DNA of 11,188 nucleotides from DATEOR01 sp035273885 (GCA_035273885.1 DATEOR010000096.1:1-11188), one strand, 5' to 3'; numbered from the stretch's first letter, positions 1-6,078 are shown. Translations and numbers: made by a program. The notes: generated by a model not told the origin, from the sequence alone.

Positions 1-776
1 CGGTGCAGTCCAAATTCCTCGCTGTGGGGGCCGGCGTCCCGGCCGCGGAGCCGCACGTCGGAGCGATCGCCACCCAGGCGCTCGCGAACATGCGCTACGG
101 GCCAGACGGGCTAGCGCTCCTGCGCCAGGGCCTCTCGGCCGAGGAGGTGGTGCAGCGGCTGACCGAGGCAGACGAGGGCCGCGCCGACCGCCAGCTCGGC
201 GTCGTCGACGCACAGGGACGGGCTGCCACGTACACCGGCGACGGCTGCCTCGACTGGGCGGGAGGCATAGTGGGAGAGGGCTACGCGGCGCAGGGCAACA
301 TCCTCGTCTCCGAGGAGACGGTCACCGCTCTGGGCCGGACCTTCGAGGAGACCGTCGGAAGGCCGCTCGCCGAGCGCCTGCTCGACGCACTCGTCGCAGC
401 CCAGGCCGCTGGAGGCGACCGCCGCGGGCAGCAATCGGCCGCGCTTCTGGTCGTCCGCAAGGACGGCGGTTACATGGGCACGACCGACGCGGTCGCCGAC
501 CTGCGCGTGGACGACCACCCCACTCCGATCGAGGAGCTACGCCGTATCTACGCGATGCACGACCTCCTCTTCGGCGAGACCCCCGATGAGGACTGGCTAG
601 AGGTGGACGAGCAGATCGCGCTCGAGGTGCGCGAGCGCCTCGACGCGCTTGGCTACGGGAGCGAGGACCTCGAGCACGCCTTCCTCGCCTGGGCCGGCAC
701 GGAGAACCTCGAGGAGCGGGTCAAGGGGATCGACCGCATCGACCCGGTCGTCCTCGCCGAGCTGCGCAAGTTTTAG
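1..776 (+). CDS. DUF1028 family protein (Ntn-hydrolase-like), 5' partial
   Basis: The reading frame is already open at the left edge, so the true start lies upstream. The GTG at position 3 is an internal valine in the conserved AVQSKF segment, and I estimate about 15 N-terminal residues are missing. Conserved DUF1028 segments are visible: GVPAAEPHVGAIATQA, the RYGPDGLALL stretch, the ADRQLGVVD strand and the GDRRGQQSAALLVV region. After about residue 165 comes the extra C-terminal domain (from HPTPIEELRRIY) found in the longer DUF1028 proteins and often described as peptidoglycan-binding-like. DUF1028 is placed in the Ntn-hydrolase fold, but I know of no established substrate. Its TAG stop is interlocked with the TAA stop of the convergent ankyrin gene, leaving no room for a terminator between them. 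Family assignment is confident; function is unknown. Confidence 0.9.
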   Translation, partial: VQSKFLAVGAGVPAAEPHVGAIATQALANMRYGPDGLALLRQGLSAEEVVQRLTEADEGRADRQLGVVDAQGRAATYTGDGCLDWAGGIVGEGYAAQGNILVSEETVTALGRTFEETVGRPLAERLLDALVAAQAAGGDRRGQQSAALLVVRKDGGYMGTTDAVADLRVDDHPTPIEELRRIYAMHDLLFGETPDEDWLEVDEQIALEVRERLDALGYGSEDLEHAFLAWAGTENLEERVKGIDRIDPVVLAELRKF

Positions 777-1264
777 GCTCCTCCACCCGCATAGGCGCCG
801 TAGCGAATCAGCATCTCGGCGAGATCGAGATCGCCGCGGTGCTCGGCCTCCATGAGCGGAGTGAAGCCGCCGTGCTGGCGCGCGTTCGGATCCGCACCCG
901 CCTCGAGAAGCGCCTCCGCGTTGTCCATCCGCCCGGCGGCCACGGCGCTGTGAAGAGGCGTGGCCTCTGGCGCGAACTCTTCATTGGTGGCCCTGGCCTC
1001 GAGATCGGCCTCCGCGGCGACCAGGGCGCGCACGGCCTCGGGAGAGCCGAAGAAGGCGGCGTAGTGGAGGGCGGTGAAGCCGTCCGGGCTCCAGGCGCGC
1101 GCGAGCGCGGCTTCGCTGCCTAGGAGTTCCTCGAGCCGCGCGGCGTCCCCCAGCGCGGCAGCCTCGAACACATTCAGCGACTCGGCCTCGTCCGCGAGCT
1201 TCCGGGCCTCGTCGCGCTGGCCCCGGTAGAGCGCTTCGAGGATCGGGCCGAGCTCGCTAGCCAT
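773..1264 (-). CDS. small ankyrin-repeat protein
   Basis: This 163-residue protein has no signal peptide or membrane segment and is built almost entirely of ankyrin repeats. A helical capping unit (about residues 5-28) is followed by repeats near 31-58, 61-92 (DGFTALHYAAFFGSPEAVRALV), 99-129 (ATPLHSAVAAGRMDNAEALLEAGADPNAR) and 132-160 (GGFTPLMEAEHRGDLDLAEMLI). The TPLH/TALH and LLEAGADPN signatures are unambiguous. Ankyrin stacks bind protein partners, but no catalytic residues are present and the partner cannot be read from sequence. The ATG start sits inside the end of the upstream dehydrogenase gene (8-bp overlap, ATGGCTAG). There is no Shine-Dalgarno, so translation is probably coupled. 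It is the last gene of the mrp operon, which suggests a link to that operon's products, but this is inference only. Confidence 0.9.
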   Translation of the reverse strand: MASELGPILEALYRGQRDEARKLADEAESLNVFEAAALGDAARLEELLGSEAALARAWSPDGFTALHYAAFFGSPEAVRALVAAEADLEARATNEEFAPEATPLHSAVAAGRMDNAEALLEAGADPNARQHGGFTPLMEAEHRGDLDLAEMLIRYGAYAGGGA

Positions 1265-1985
1265 CGCCGGGCAGTCTGACGCCTGCGGCCCGGGCGCGTA
1301 GGCCGGGGACCGGGTCGTGCTCCGGCCGCGCGACGAGCATGACCGCCCCGTGCTCCTCGCCGGCGAGGGACGAGACGAGCATGTGCAGGCCGACCGCGAG
1401 CGCGAAGGCCTTGTGCGCCTGTTCTCCGCCGAACGGGACGAGCTCCTCAGGCGGGGCCGCGCCCGTGAGCACGTCGCCGTAGGTCACCTTCCCCATGGAC
1501 ACGTCCGCGACCAGCGGCCGGCCGTCGGAGCTCGGCACCGCGATCGCGAGCGGGTTCGTCCCTGCCAGCGACTCGCCCCCGTCCGGGTGCGCGAGTCGAG
1601 GGGGAGACGTGGCGCTCAGCGCGGCGACGAGACCGTTCTCGGCGAGCTTGCGCACCCAGTAGCCGAGGTAGCCGGTCGGGAAGCAGCGCGAGGCGACGAC
1701 GAGGCGAGCGCGGGCGGGCGGGTCGAAGAGCTGCGACTCGACGATGCGCGCCAGCACGAGGTAGCCGAGCGCGCCGTTTCCCTCCCAGCGCTCGTAGCCA
1801 TGCTCGAGAACGACGCGCTGCGGCCTCGCGGCAGGGTCGAGGTCGGGCAGCTCGGCGAGCCAGTCGAGCCGTAAGGCGCCGTGCCCGGGACGATTCCTAC
1901 GGTCGGCCTCCTCGAAGTGGTCCGCGAGCGCTCGCGCGTCGGCCTCCGAGAAGCCGAGCCCTCGCAGCCGGTCGTAGGCGTTCAG
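1257..1985 (-). CDS. compact Ldh_2-type malate/lactate (oxo-acid) dehydrogenase, probable CTG start
   Basis: The family is the NAD(P)-dependent malate/L-lactate dehydrogenase group Ldh_2 (ComC/AllD/YlbC type), which oxidises 2-hydroxyacids. Seen here: the N-terminal helix GFSEADARALADHFEEAD, then RPGHGALRL, the counterpart of the family's SHG-x-x-R catalytic histidine region (His35). Next come GNGALGYLVLARIVE, GTNPLAIAVP, VADVSMGKV, a PFGG motif near the middle and a C-terminal VRLPGDG end. The first ATG/GTG/TTG in frame is the GTG at 1757, which would remove the first 76 residues including the histidine. I therefore place the start at CTG 1985-1983, overlapping the mrp TGA as CTGA. The product would be 242 residues, against about 330-360 for the family. 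The regions lost lie after VADVSMGKV and before the C-terminal tail. Reduced activity or another substrate is possible. Family fairly sure, start inferred. Confidence 0.78.
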   Translation of the reverse strand: MNAYDRLRGLGFSEADARALADHFEEADRRNRPGHGALRLDWLAELPDLDPAARPQRVVLEHGYERWEGNGALGYLVLARIVESQLFDPPARARLVVASRCFPTGYLGYWVRKLAENGLVAALSATSPPRLAHPDGGESLAGTNPLAIAVPSSDGRPLVADVSMGKVTYGDVLTGAAPPEELVPFGGEQAHKAFALAVGLHMLVSSLAGEEHGAVMLVARPEHDPVPGLRARAAGVRLPGDG

Positions 1986-3082
1986 GCCGAGACGAGCGGA
2001 AGAGGCTTCACGATGCCCACTCCCTGCTCGCGCTTCGTGGACGCGATCGCCTGGGCAAGTGCCGCGATCGCCTGCGAGACCTCGGTGTCGGGATCGGTCT
2101 CGACGATGGCCTCGCCCTCGTCCGACCGGGCGCCGAGCCGAGGATCGAACGGGATCCGCCCGAGCAAGGGCGCCTCGACCTCGCGGGAGAGCGCCTCGCC
2201 TCCGCCCGAGCCGAAGAGCTCCTCACCGGAGCCGGCGAGATACGACATGTTCTCGACGACTCCCAAGAGGCGCATGTTCGTCTTCCGCGCCATCTGGGCC
2301 GCGCGGACGGCGACCTGCTGCGCTGCGCGATGCGGCGTCGTGACGACGACCGCCTCGGCGCGCGGCAGAAGCTGGCCGAGCGAGATGGCGACATCCCCGG
2401 TACCCGGCGGCATGTCGACCACAAGAGTGTCGAGGTCTCCCCAGTGCACGTCCGACAAGAACTGCTCGAGCGCGCGGTGCAGCATCGGGCCGCGCCACAT
2501 GATCGGCGTGTTCTCGTCGAGGAAGAAGCCGATGGACATCACTTTCAAATCGCCCTTCACCGGCGGGACGATCATCTTGTCGACAGCGATCGGGCGCTGG
2601 TTGATCCCAAGCATGGTCGGGATCGAGTAGCCGTAGACGTCGGCGTCGAGGACGCCCGTCTTGTGCCCGAGGCCCGCGAACGCCGCGGCCAGGTTCGCCG
2701 TCAGGGACGACTTGCCTACGCCGCCCTTCCCGCTCGCGACCGCGATCACGCGCGTCGACGCGCCCACCGAGATCCCGGGCGAGCGTTCCGAGACCCCTCC
2801 GCGCAAGCGATCGGTCAGCGCGGTCTTCTCCTCGGGGCTCATGACGTCGAAGGCGAGCCCGATCGACTCGACACCGTCCAGGGGAGCCAGCGCGTTCTGC
2901 ACCTGCTCCTCGAAGCTCGCGCGGAGCGGGCAGCCGGGCACGGTCAGCGCGATGGTGACGTCCACGCGCCCGCCGTCGATCTCGACGTCGCGCACCATGT
3001 CGAGCTCGACGACCGAGCGGCCGAGCTCGGGGTCGATGACGCCCTCGAGCGCCTTCAGGACTTCTTCGCGCGAAACGGCCAC
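1982..3082 (-). CDS. mrp: Mrp/ApbC family iron-sulfur cluster carrier ATPase
   Basis: A 366-residue cytosolic P-loop ATPase that binds and delivers Fe-S clusters to apoproteins. Residues about 4-85 form a MIP18/DUF59 (FeS_assembly_P) domain with the conserved VPGCPL cysteine (Cys51). The ParA/MinD-type domain begins near 111 with the deviant Walker A SGKGGVGKS (117-125). It continues with DADVYGYSIP (146-155), MWRGPM (195-200), the Walker B segment LVVDMPPGTGD (220-230) and VVENMSY (275-281). The CPxC pair that follows ENMSY in E. coli-type Mrp is absent here (LAGSGEELFG instead), as I recall for actinobacterial Mrp proteins. Cluster binding, if any, must use other residues. Start is GTG with no Shine-Dalgarno; a TAGCCT box 6 nt upstream suggests a leaderless mRNA. 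It is the first gene of the leftward operon and its stop overlaps the dehydrogenase start. Confidence 0.95.
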   Translation of the reverse strand: MAVSREEVLKALEGVIDPELGRSVVELDMVRDVEIDGGRVDVTIALTVPGCPLRASFEEQVQNALAPLDGVESIGLAFDVMSPEEKTALTDRLRGGVSERSPGISVGASTRVIAVASGKGGVGKSSLTANLAAAFAGLGHKTGVLDADVYGYSIPTMLGINQRPIAVDKMIVPPVKGDLKVMSIGFFLDENTPIMWRGPMLHRALEQFLSDVHWGDLDTLVVDMPPGTGDVAISLGQLLPRAEAVVVTTPHRAAQQVAVRAAQMARKTNMRLLGVVENMSYLAGSGEELFGSGGGEALSREVEAPLLGRIPFDPRLGARSDEGEAIVETDPDTEVSQAIAALAQAIASTKREQGVGIVKPLPLVSA

Positions 3083-3088
3083 CAGGCA

Positions 3089-3094
3089 AGGCTA
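3089..3094 (-). promoter_or_regulatory. candidate -10 box of mrp (leaderless start)
   Basis: On the minus strand the hexamer is TAGCCT, followed by exactly 6 nt and then the GTG start of mrp at 3082. No Shine-Dalgarno precedes the GTG. Actinobacterial promoters are known to depend mainly on a TANNNT -10 box, with transcription starting 6-7 nt downstream, which here would be the start codon itself. No recognisable -35 box is present. Confidence 0.5.
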
Positions 3095-3133
3095 CCAAGC
3101 GTTTCGAAAGCGAATCCGACCCTTACGTACGTC

Positions 3134-3137
3134 AGGA
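3134..3137 (+). promoter_or_regulatory. Shine-Dalgarno of the response regulator gene
   Basis: AGGA lies 7 nt before the ATG at 3145. It supports that start and sets this gene apart from the leaderless-looking mrp start across the same gap. Confidence 0.6.
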
Positions 3138-3144
3138 TGACGGC

Positions 3145-3825
3145 ATGGACGAACGCGTTCTCCTCGTCGAGGACGATGCCTCGATCCGAGAGGTGGCCGG
3201 GCTCGGGCTCACCCAGGCCGGCTTCCGGGTCACGACGTCAGGCGATGGTCGCGACGGCCTGGTCCAGTTTCGAAACCAGCGCTTCGACCTCGTCGTCCTC
3301 GACATCATGCTCCCCGAGCTCGACGGGTACGAGGTCTGCCGCCAGATCCGGGCCGAGAGCCGCGTCCCAATCATCATGCTCTCGGCCAAGAGCGACACCG
3401 TGGACGTCGTCGTCGGCCTCGAGCTGGGCGCCGACGACTACGTTACGAAGCCCTTCGAGCTCCCCGAGCTCGTCGCACGCGCCAGGGCGGCGCTTCGGCG
3501 CGCCTCGGCGGTCCCGGAGGACCCGGTGCTCAGTCGGGGAGATCTCGAGATCGATCCGGCGGCCTTCGTCGCGCGGAGGAATGGTGAGGAGATCAATCTG
3601 ACCGCGACCGAGTTCAGGCTGCTGTTCGAGCTCGCACGGCGACCGGGACAGGTGTTCACGCGTGAGCTCCTCCTCGAACGCGTCTGGAACTACGAGTATC
3701 TCGGCGACTCCCGCCTCGTGGACGTGGCCGTCCAGCGCCTGCGCGCGAAGGTCGAGGACGACCCGAAGGAGCCGAAGCACGTGAAGACGGTGCGAGGAGT
3801 CGGCTACCGCTTCGACGTGGAGTAG
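3145..3825 (+). CDS. OmpR/PhoB-family response regulator, MtrA-like
   Basis: A 226-residue transcriptional regulator of a two-component system. The receiver domain (about 1-117) has the acidic pair Asp10/Asp11, the phospho-acceptor Asp53 in LVVLDIMLPELDG, Ser80 at the Thr/Ser position and Lys102 in TKPF. The winged-helix trans_reg_C domain (about 130-226) shows LTATEFRLLFELARRPGQVF, LLERVWNYEY, DVAVQRLRAKVE and the terminal VRGVGYRFDVE. SDTVDVVVGLELGADDY and the C-terminal RLRAKVEDDPKEP stretch strongly resemble actinobacterial MtrA. The kinase gene follows after 3 bp, making a cognate pair. By analogy with MtrA it may control cell-wall and division genes, which fits the GerMN lipoprotein and L,D-transpeptidase downstream. 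Orthology to MtrA is likely but not proven; CseB/PhoP-type relatives are the alternative. Confidence 0.96.
   Translation: MDERVLLVEDDASIREVAGLGLTQAGFRVTTSGDGRDGLVQFRNQRFDLVVLDIMLPELDGYEVCRQIRAESRVPIIMLSAKSDTVDVVVGLELGADDYVTKPFELPELVARARAALRRASAVPEDPVLSRGDLEIDPAAFVARRNGEEINLTATEFRLLFELARRPGQVFTRELLLERVWNYEYLGDSRLVDVAVQRLRAKVEDDPKEPKHVKTVRGVGYRFDVE
3819..3822 (+). promoter_or_regulatory. Shine-Dalgarno of the histidine kinase gene
   Basis: GGAG, inside the last codons of the regulator gene, is 6 nt from the GTG at 3829. This supports the GTG start and translation from a shared transcript. Confidence 0.6.
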
Positions 3826-3828
3826 GCG

Positions 3829-5214
3829 GTGCCGGACCGACCCGCGATCCGGCCCGGATCCCTGCGACGGCGTCTCACGATCGCGTTCCTGCTCGTCGCG
3901 GGCCTCTCGGCGGCCGCGCTCGCGGTCGCCTCGTACGCCATCGTCCGCGAGGCGAGGCTCTCGGACTCGGTCGACCGGTCGGTGGAGCAGAGCCGCTTCA
4001 ACCTCGTGCTCGCCAACGAGACGCTGACACCGAACCCGAGCGCGCAAGAGATCGAGCAGCTCCTCGCCGCCTACGAGCGCCGCGGCGGGTTCGAGACCGT
4101 CGGCGCCGCCGGGCCGCGCCGGTTCTCGTCGAGCGTTTCCCTGAGCATCCAGGAGGTGCCGGCCCCACTGCGCGAGCTCGTCTCCTCCGGCAAGCTCGGC
4201 TACGAGCGCGTCACGGTCGCGAGCACTCCCTACCTCATCGTCGGCGGCCAGGTGAAGAAGGCCGACACCGAGCTCTACTACTTCTACTCGGAGGAGCGGC
4301 TCTGGGACGAGCTCGCTCAGCTCCGCAACGTCCTCCTTGTCGCGCTGGGAGTGGTCACGCTGCTCGGCGCCCTCGTCGGCGCGCTCCTGGCGCGGCGGAT
4401 CCTCGCACCGGTCGGGCGGGCGAGCCAGGCGGCCCACTCCCTGGCCGAAGGGCTGCTCGAGACGCGCCTGCCGGTCGAATCCGGAGACGAGTTCGGCGTC
4501 TGGGCGGCGTCGTTCAACGAGATGGCGGAGGCGCTCGAGGCCAAGATCCGCGCGCTTTCCGAGTCGCAGGCGCGCGAACGGCGCTTCACCTCCGACGTCT
4601 CGCACGAGCTCCGCACCCCGCTCACGGCCCTGGTCGCCGAGGCATCGCTCCTGAGCGAGCACCTCGACCGCATGCCGCCCGAGGCCCGCCGGCCGGCCGA
4701 GCTCCTCGTGAACGACGTGGCGCGGCTCCGCGACCTCGTGGAGGACCTCATGGAGATCTCGCGACTGGATGCGGGCGAGGCGAAGGTGCGGGCCGAGCGG
4801 GTCGACCTGGCCTCGCTCGTCCGCGCAGCGGTGCGCTCGCGCGCCTGGGATGACCGGGTGAGCGTCGACGGCGACGAGGTCGTGCTCCAGTCGGACCATC
4901 GCCGCCTGGAGCGAATCGCGTCGAACCTCATCGGCAACGCGCTCGAGCACGGGGGCCGCGACGTCACCGCCAGCGTGGGCCGCGACGGGGTCGGCGCGTT
5001 CCTCGAGGTCACGGACCGCGGGCCCGGGATCCCGCCCGACCGCCTCCCGCACGTCTTCGACCGTTTCTACAAGGCGGACACCGCGCGCGCCGGCCCGGGA
5101 AGCGGTCTCGGGCTCGCGATCGCGCTGGAGAACGCGCGTCTTTTGGGGGGTGACATCGAGGTCTGGAGCGAGGTGGGGCGCGGCACGCGTTTCACGCTGC
5201 GGCTGCCCGCGTGA
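3829..5214 (+). CDS. sensor histidine kinase, MtrB-like
   Basis: A 461-residue membrane kinase, the likely partner of the preceding regulator. TM1 spans about residues 16-39 and TM2 about 166-188. Between them lies a roughly 125-residue extracytoplasmic sensor with no recognised domain. A HAMP linker (about 189-241) follows, with SGDEFGVWAASFNEMAEAL. The DHp domain has the H-box FTSDVSHELRTPLTAL (phospho-His259) and the X-region DLVEDLMEISRLDAG (302-316). The catalytic domain has the N-box NLIGNALEH (366-374), G1 DRGPG (396-400), the F-box HVFDRFYKAD and G2 GSGLGLAI (424-431), so all key residues are present. Start is GTG, 3 bp after the regulator stop, with GGAG 6 nt upstream. The H-box and EISR-DAG sequence resemble MtrB. 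The ligand is unknown. Confidence 0.95.
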   Translation: MPDRPAIRPGSLRRRLTIAFLLVAGLSAAALAVASYAIVREARLSDSVDRSVEQSRFNLVLANETLTPNPSAQEIEQLLAAYERRGGFETVGAAGPRRFSSSVSLSIQEVPAPLRELVSSGKLGYERVTVASTPYLIVGGQVKKADTELYYFYSEERLWDELAQLRNVLLVALGVVTLLGALVGALLARRILAPVGRASQAAHSLAEGLLETRLPVESGDEFGVWAASFNEMAEALEAKIRALSESQARERRFTSDVSHELRTPLTALVAEASLLSEHLDRMPPEARRPAELLVNDVARLRDLVEDLMEISRLDAGEAKVRAERVDLASLVRAAVRSRAWDDRVSVDGDEVVLQSDHRRLERIASNLIGNALEHGGRDVTASVGRDGVGAFLEVTDRGPGIPPDRLPHVFDRFYKADTARAGPGSGLGLAIALENARLLGGDIEVWSEVGRGTRFTLRLPA

Positions 5215-5249
5215 CCCGTTCGGTGGATAGCGCATCGGGTGGGTAGTCC

Positions 5250-5255
5250 TACGCT
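5250..5255 (+). promoter_or_regulatory. candidate -10 box of the RTX-repeat gene (leaderless start)
   Basis: TACGCT is followed by exactly 6 nt and then the ATG at 5262. No Shine-Dalgarno precedes that ATG. The spacing is the same as at mrp and the YhaM-like gene. This would be an internal promoter, letting the secreted protein be made independently of the kinase. No clear -35 box is seen. Confidence 0.45.
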
Positions 5256-5261
5256 GCGTGC

Positions 5262-5993
5262 ATGCGCACCTTGCTCGTCGTCGCCCTCGCCGGAGGCGCG
5301 CTTCTCGCGAACGCGGGCGTTGCAGCGGCCGCCACCTGCCAGGGTCTTCCGGCGACCATCGTCGGCACGAACCACAACGATCGCATCAACGGAACAAGCG
5401 GCCGCGACGTCATCGTCGGGCTGGGCGGGGACGACAGGATCGCGAGCTTCGGCGGGGACGACAGGATCTGCGGCAACGGCGGGAACGACAAGCTCCTCGC
5501 CGGGCCCGGCGTCGACAAGCTCGACGGAGGCGGCGGACACAACGTCCTCAAGGGAGGCGCCGACGCCGACTGGCTCTACGGCGGGCCGTCCGTCGACTCG
5601 TTCTGGCCGGGATCCGGAAACGACGTCGTCAGCGGAGGCGGAACCGGCGGCCACGAATGGGTTCACTACGAGAGCGCCCCCGGGCCGATGAGCATCGATC
5701 TCGAGAGCGGACAGGCGAACGGCTACGGGACCGACCTCCTCTACGCGGTGCTCGACGTCGTCGGCTCGAAGTTCAACGACGTGATCAAGGGCAACGAGGA
5801 GAACAACGTCCTGAAGCTCGGCAAGGGGAACGACACCGGAGTCGGGCGAACCGGAAACGACACGATCCTGGGCGGACCGGGTGCGGACGACCTCGACGGC
5901 GGGGCTGGCGCGAACACGAACGACGGCGGGGACGGGAACGACCACTGTCTGAACCCCGATCCCGTTTCCGGCGCGCTGCACTGCGAATCCTGA
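5262..5993 (+). CDS. secreted RTX-type (hemolysin-type) calcium-binding repeat protein
   Basis: A 243-residue exported protein. It has a short signal peptide with a small-residue cleavage site (AGVAAAA, cleavage near residue 24), then repeated GG-x-G-x-D nonapeptides of the hemolysin-type calcium-binding family. The first block (about 33-125) includes GTNHNDRINGTSGRD, GLGGDDRI, GGDDRICGNGGNDKL and GGADADWLYGG. A linker (about 128-165, HYESAPGPMSIDLESGQANGYG) joins it to a second block (about 170-228, GSKFNDVIKGN to GGDGNDHC). The repeats fold as a parallel beta-roll that binds Ca2+ between turns. Cysteines near 26, 70, 230 and 241 could form disulphides. No catalytic domain and no RTX type I secretion signal are evident, so Sec export and an extracellular structural or calcium-dependent role are likely. 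It sits between the kinase and the GerMN lipoprotein. Confidence 0.9.
   Translation: MRTLLVVALAGGALLANAGVAAAATCQGLPATIVGTNHNDRINGTSGRDVIVGLGGDDRIASFGGDDRICGNGGNDKLLAGPGVDKLDGGGGHNVLKGGADADWLYGGPSVDSFWPGSGNDVVSGGGTGGHEWVHYESAPGPMSIDLESGQANGYGTDLLYAVLDVVGSKFNDVIKGNEENNVLKLGKGNDTGVGRTGNDTILGGPGADDLDGGAGANTNDGGDGNDHCLNPDPVSGALHCES
5424..5468 (+). repeat. tandem 18-bp identical units in RTX repeats (27-bp period)
   Basis: The same 18 bases occur at 5424-5441 and 5451-5468, exactly 27 bp apart, which is one nonapeptide turn. Both encode GGDDRI. Identity at the nucleotide level, silent positions included, suggests a recent duplication of one beta-roll turn or gene conversion between turns. Confidence 0.75.
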
Positions 5994-5998
5994 GTCCT

Positions 5999-6018
5999 CC
6001 GTGACCTGATCGTTACGG
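5999..6018 (+). terminator. possible hairpin after the RTX gene
   Basis: CCGTGAC (5999-6005) and GTTACGG (6012-6018) flank a 6-nt loop and pair over 7 bp with one G·U, starting 5 nt after the RTX stop. There is no T-run, so it is not a classical intrinsic terminator. It could be a U-less terminator, an mRNA-stabilising hairpin or a dyad operator in front of the lipoprotein gene. By eye only; no folding energy was computed. Confidence 0.3.
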
Positions 6019-6072
6019 GGCGGCAAGCGGCCGGTTGCGCAGGACGTCGACCATCCGGGGCGTACCCACTCC

Positions 6073-6078
6073 AGGAGA
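6073..6078 (+). promoter_or_regulatory. Shine-Dalgarno of the GerMN lipoprotein gene
   Basis: AGGAGA, 6 nt before the ATG at 6085, is the strongest ribosome-binding site in the window and fixes that start. Confidence 0.75.

Larger units (their letters stand above)
3083..3144. promoter_or_regulatory. divergent promoter region between mrp and the response regulator
   Basis: This 62-bp gap must carry the promoters of both divergent units. It holds two perfect 8-bp palindromes, TTTCGAAA (3102-3109) and ACGTACGT (3125-3132), and is richer in A/T than its surroundings. The leftward -10 candidate is described separately. I see no convincing TANNNT box for the rightward regulator gene, which has a Shine-Dalgarno and so needs a leader. 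The palindromes could be regulator-binding sites, but OmpR-family regulators usually bind direct repeats, so autoregulation here is only a guess. Confidence 0.45.

Noticed and set aside
1317..1874. Plus-strand open frame opposite the Ldh_2 gene.
   Set aside because: The minus strand encodes recognisable Ldh_2 motifs. The plus-strand product is Arg-rich with no motif.
1257..1985. The dehydrogenase as a decayed pseudogene because of its short length and missing ATG.
   Set aside because: There are no internal stops or frameshifts, codon bias is normal, both ends of the family are kept and it is tightly packed between two intact genes. A compact functional gene with a CTG start fits better.
2330..3601. 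Plus-strand open frame of about 423 codons running through mrp and into the regulator gene.
   Set aside because: It lies opposite mrp and out of frame with the regulator. Composition is Arg/Asp/Ser-rich shadow sequence with no domain.
3238..5235. Very long minus-strand open frame (about 665 codons) opposite the regulator and kinase genes.
   Set aside because: It is an antisense shadow of two unambiguous genes in GC-rich DNA with G/C third positions. The translation is low-complexity, Arg/Glu/Asp-rich and matches no family I know.
5215..5261. A terminator after the histidine kinase.
   Set aside because: I find no stem of useful length and no T-run in these 47 bases; only a candidate -10 box for the next gene.
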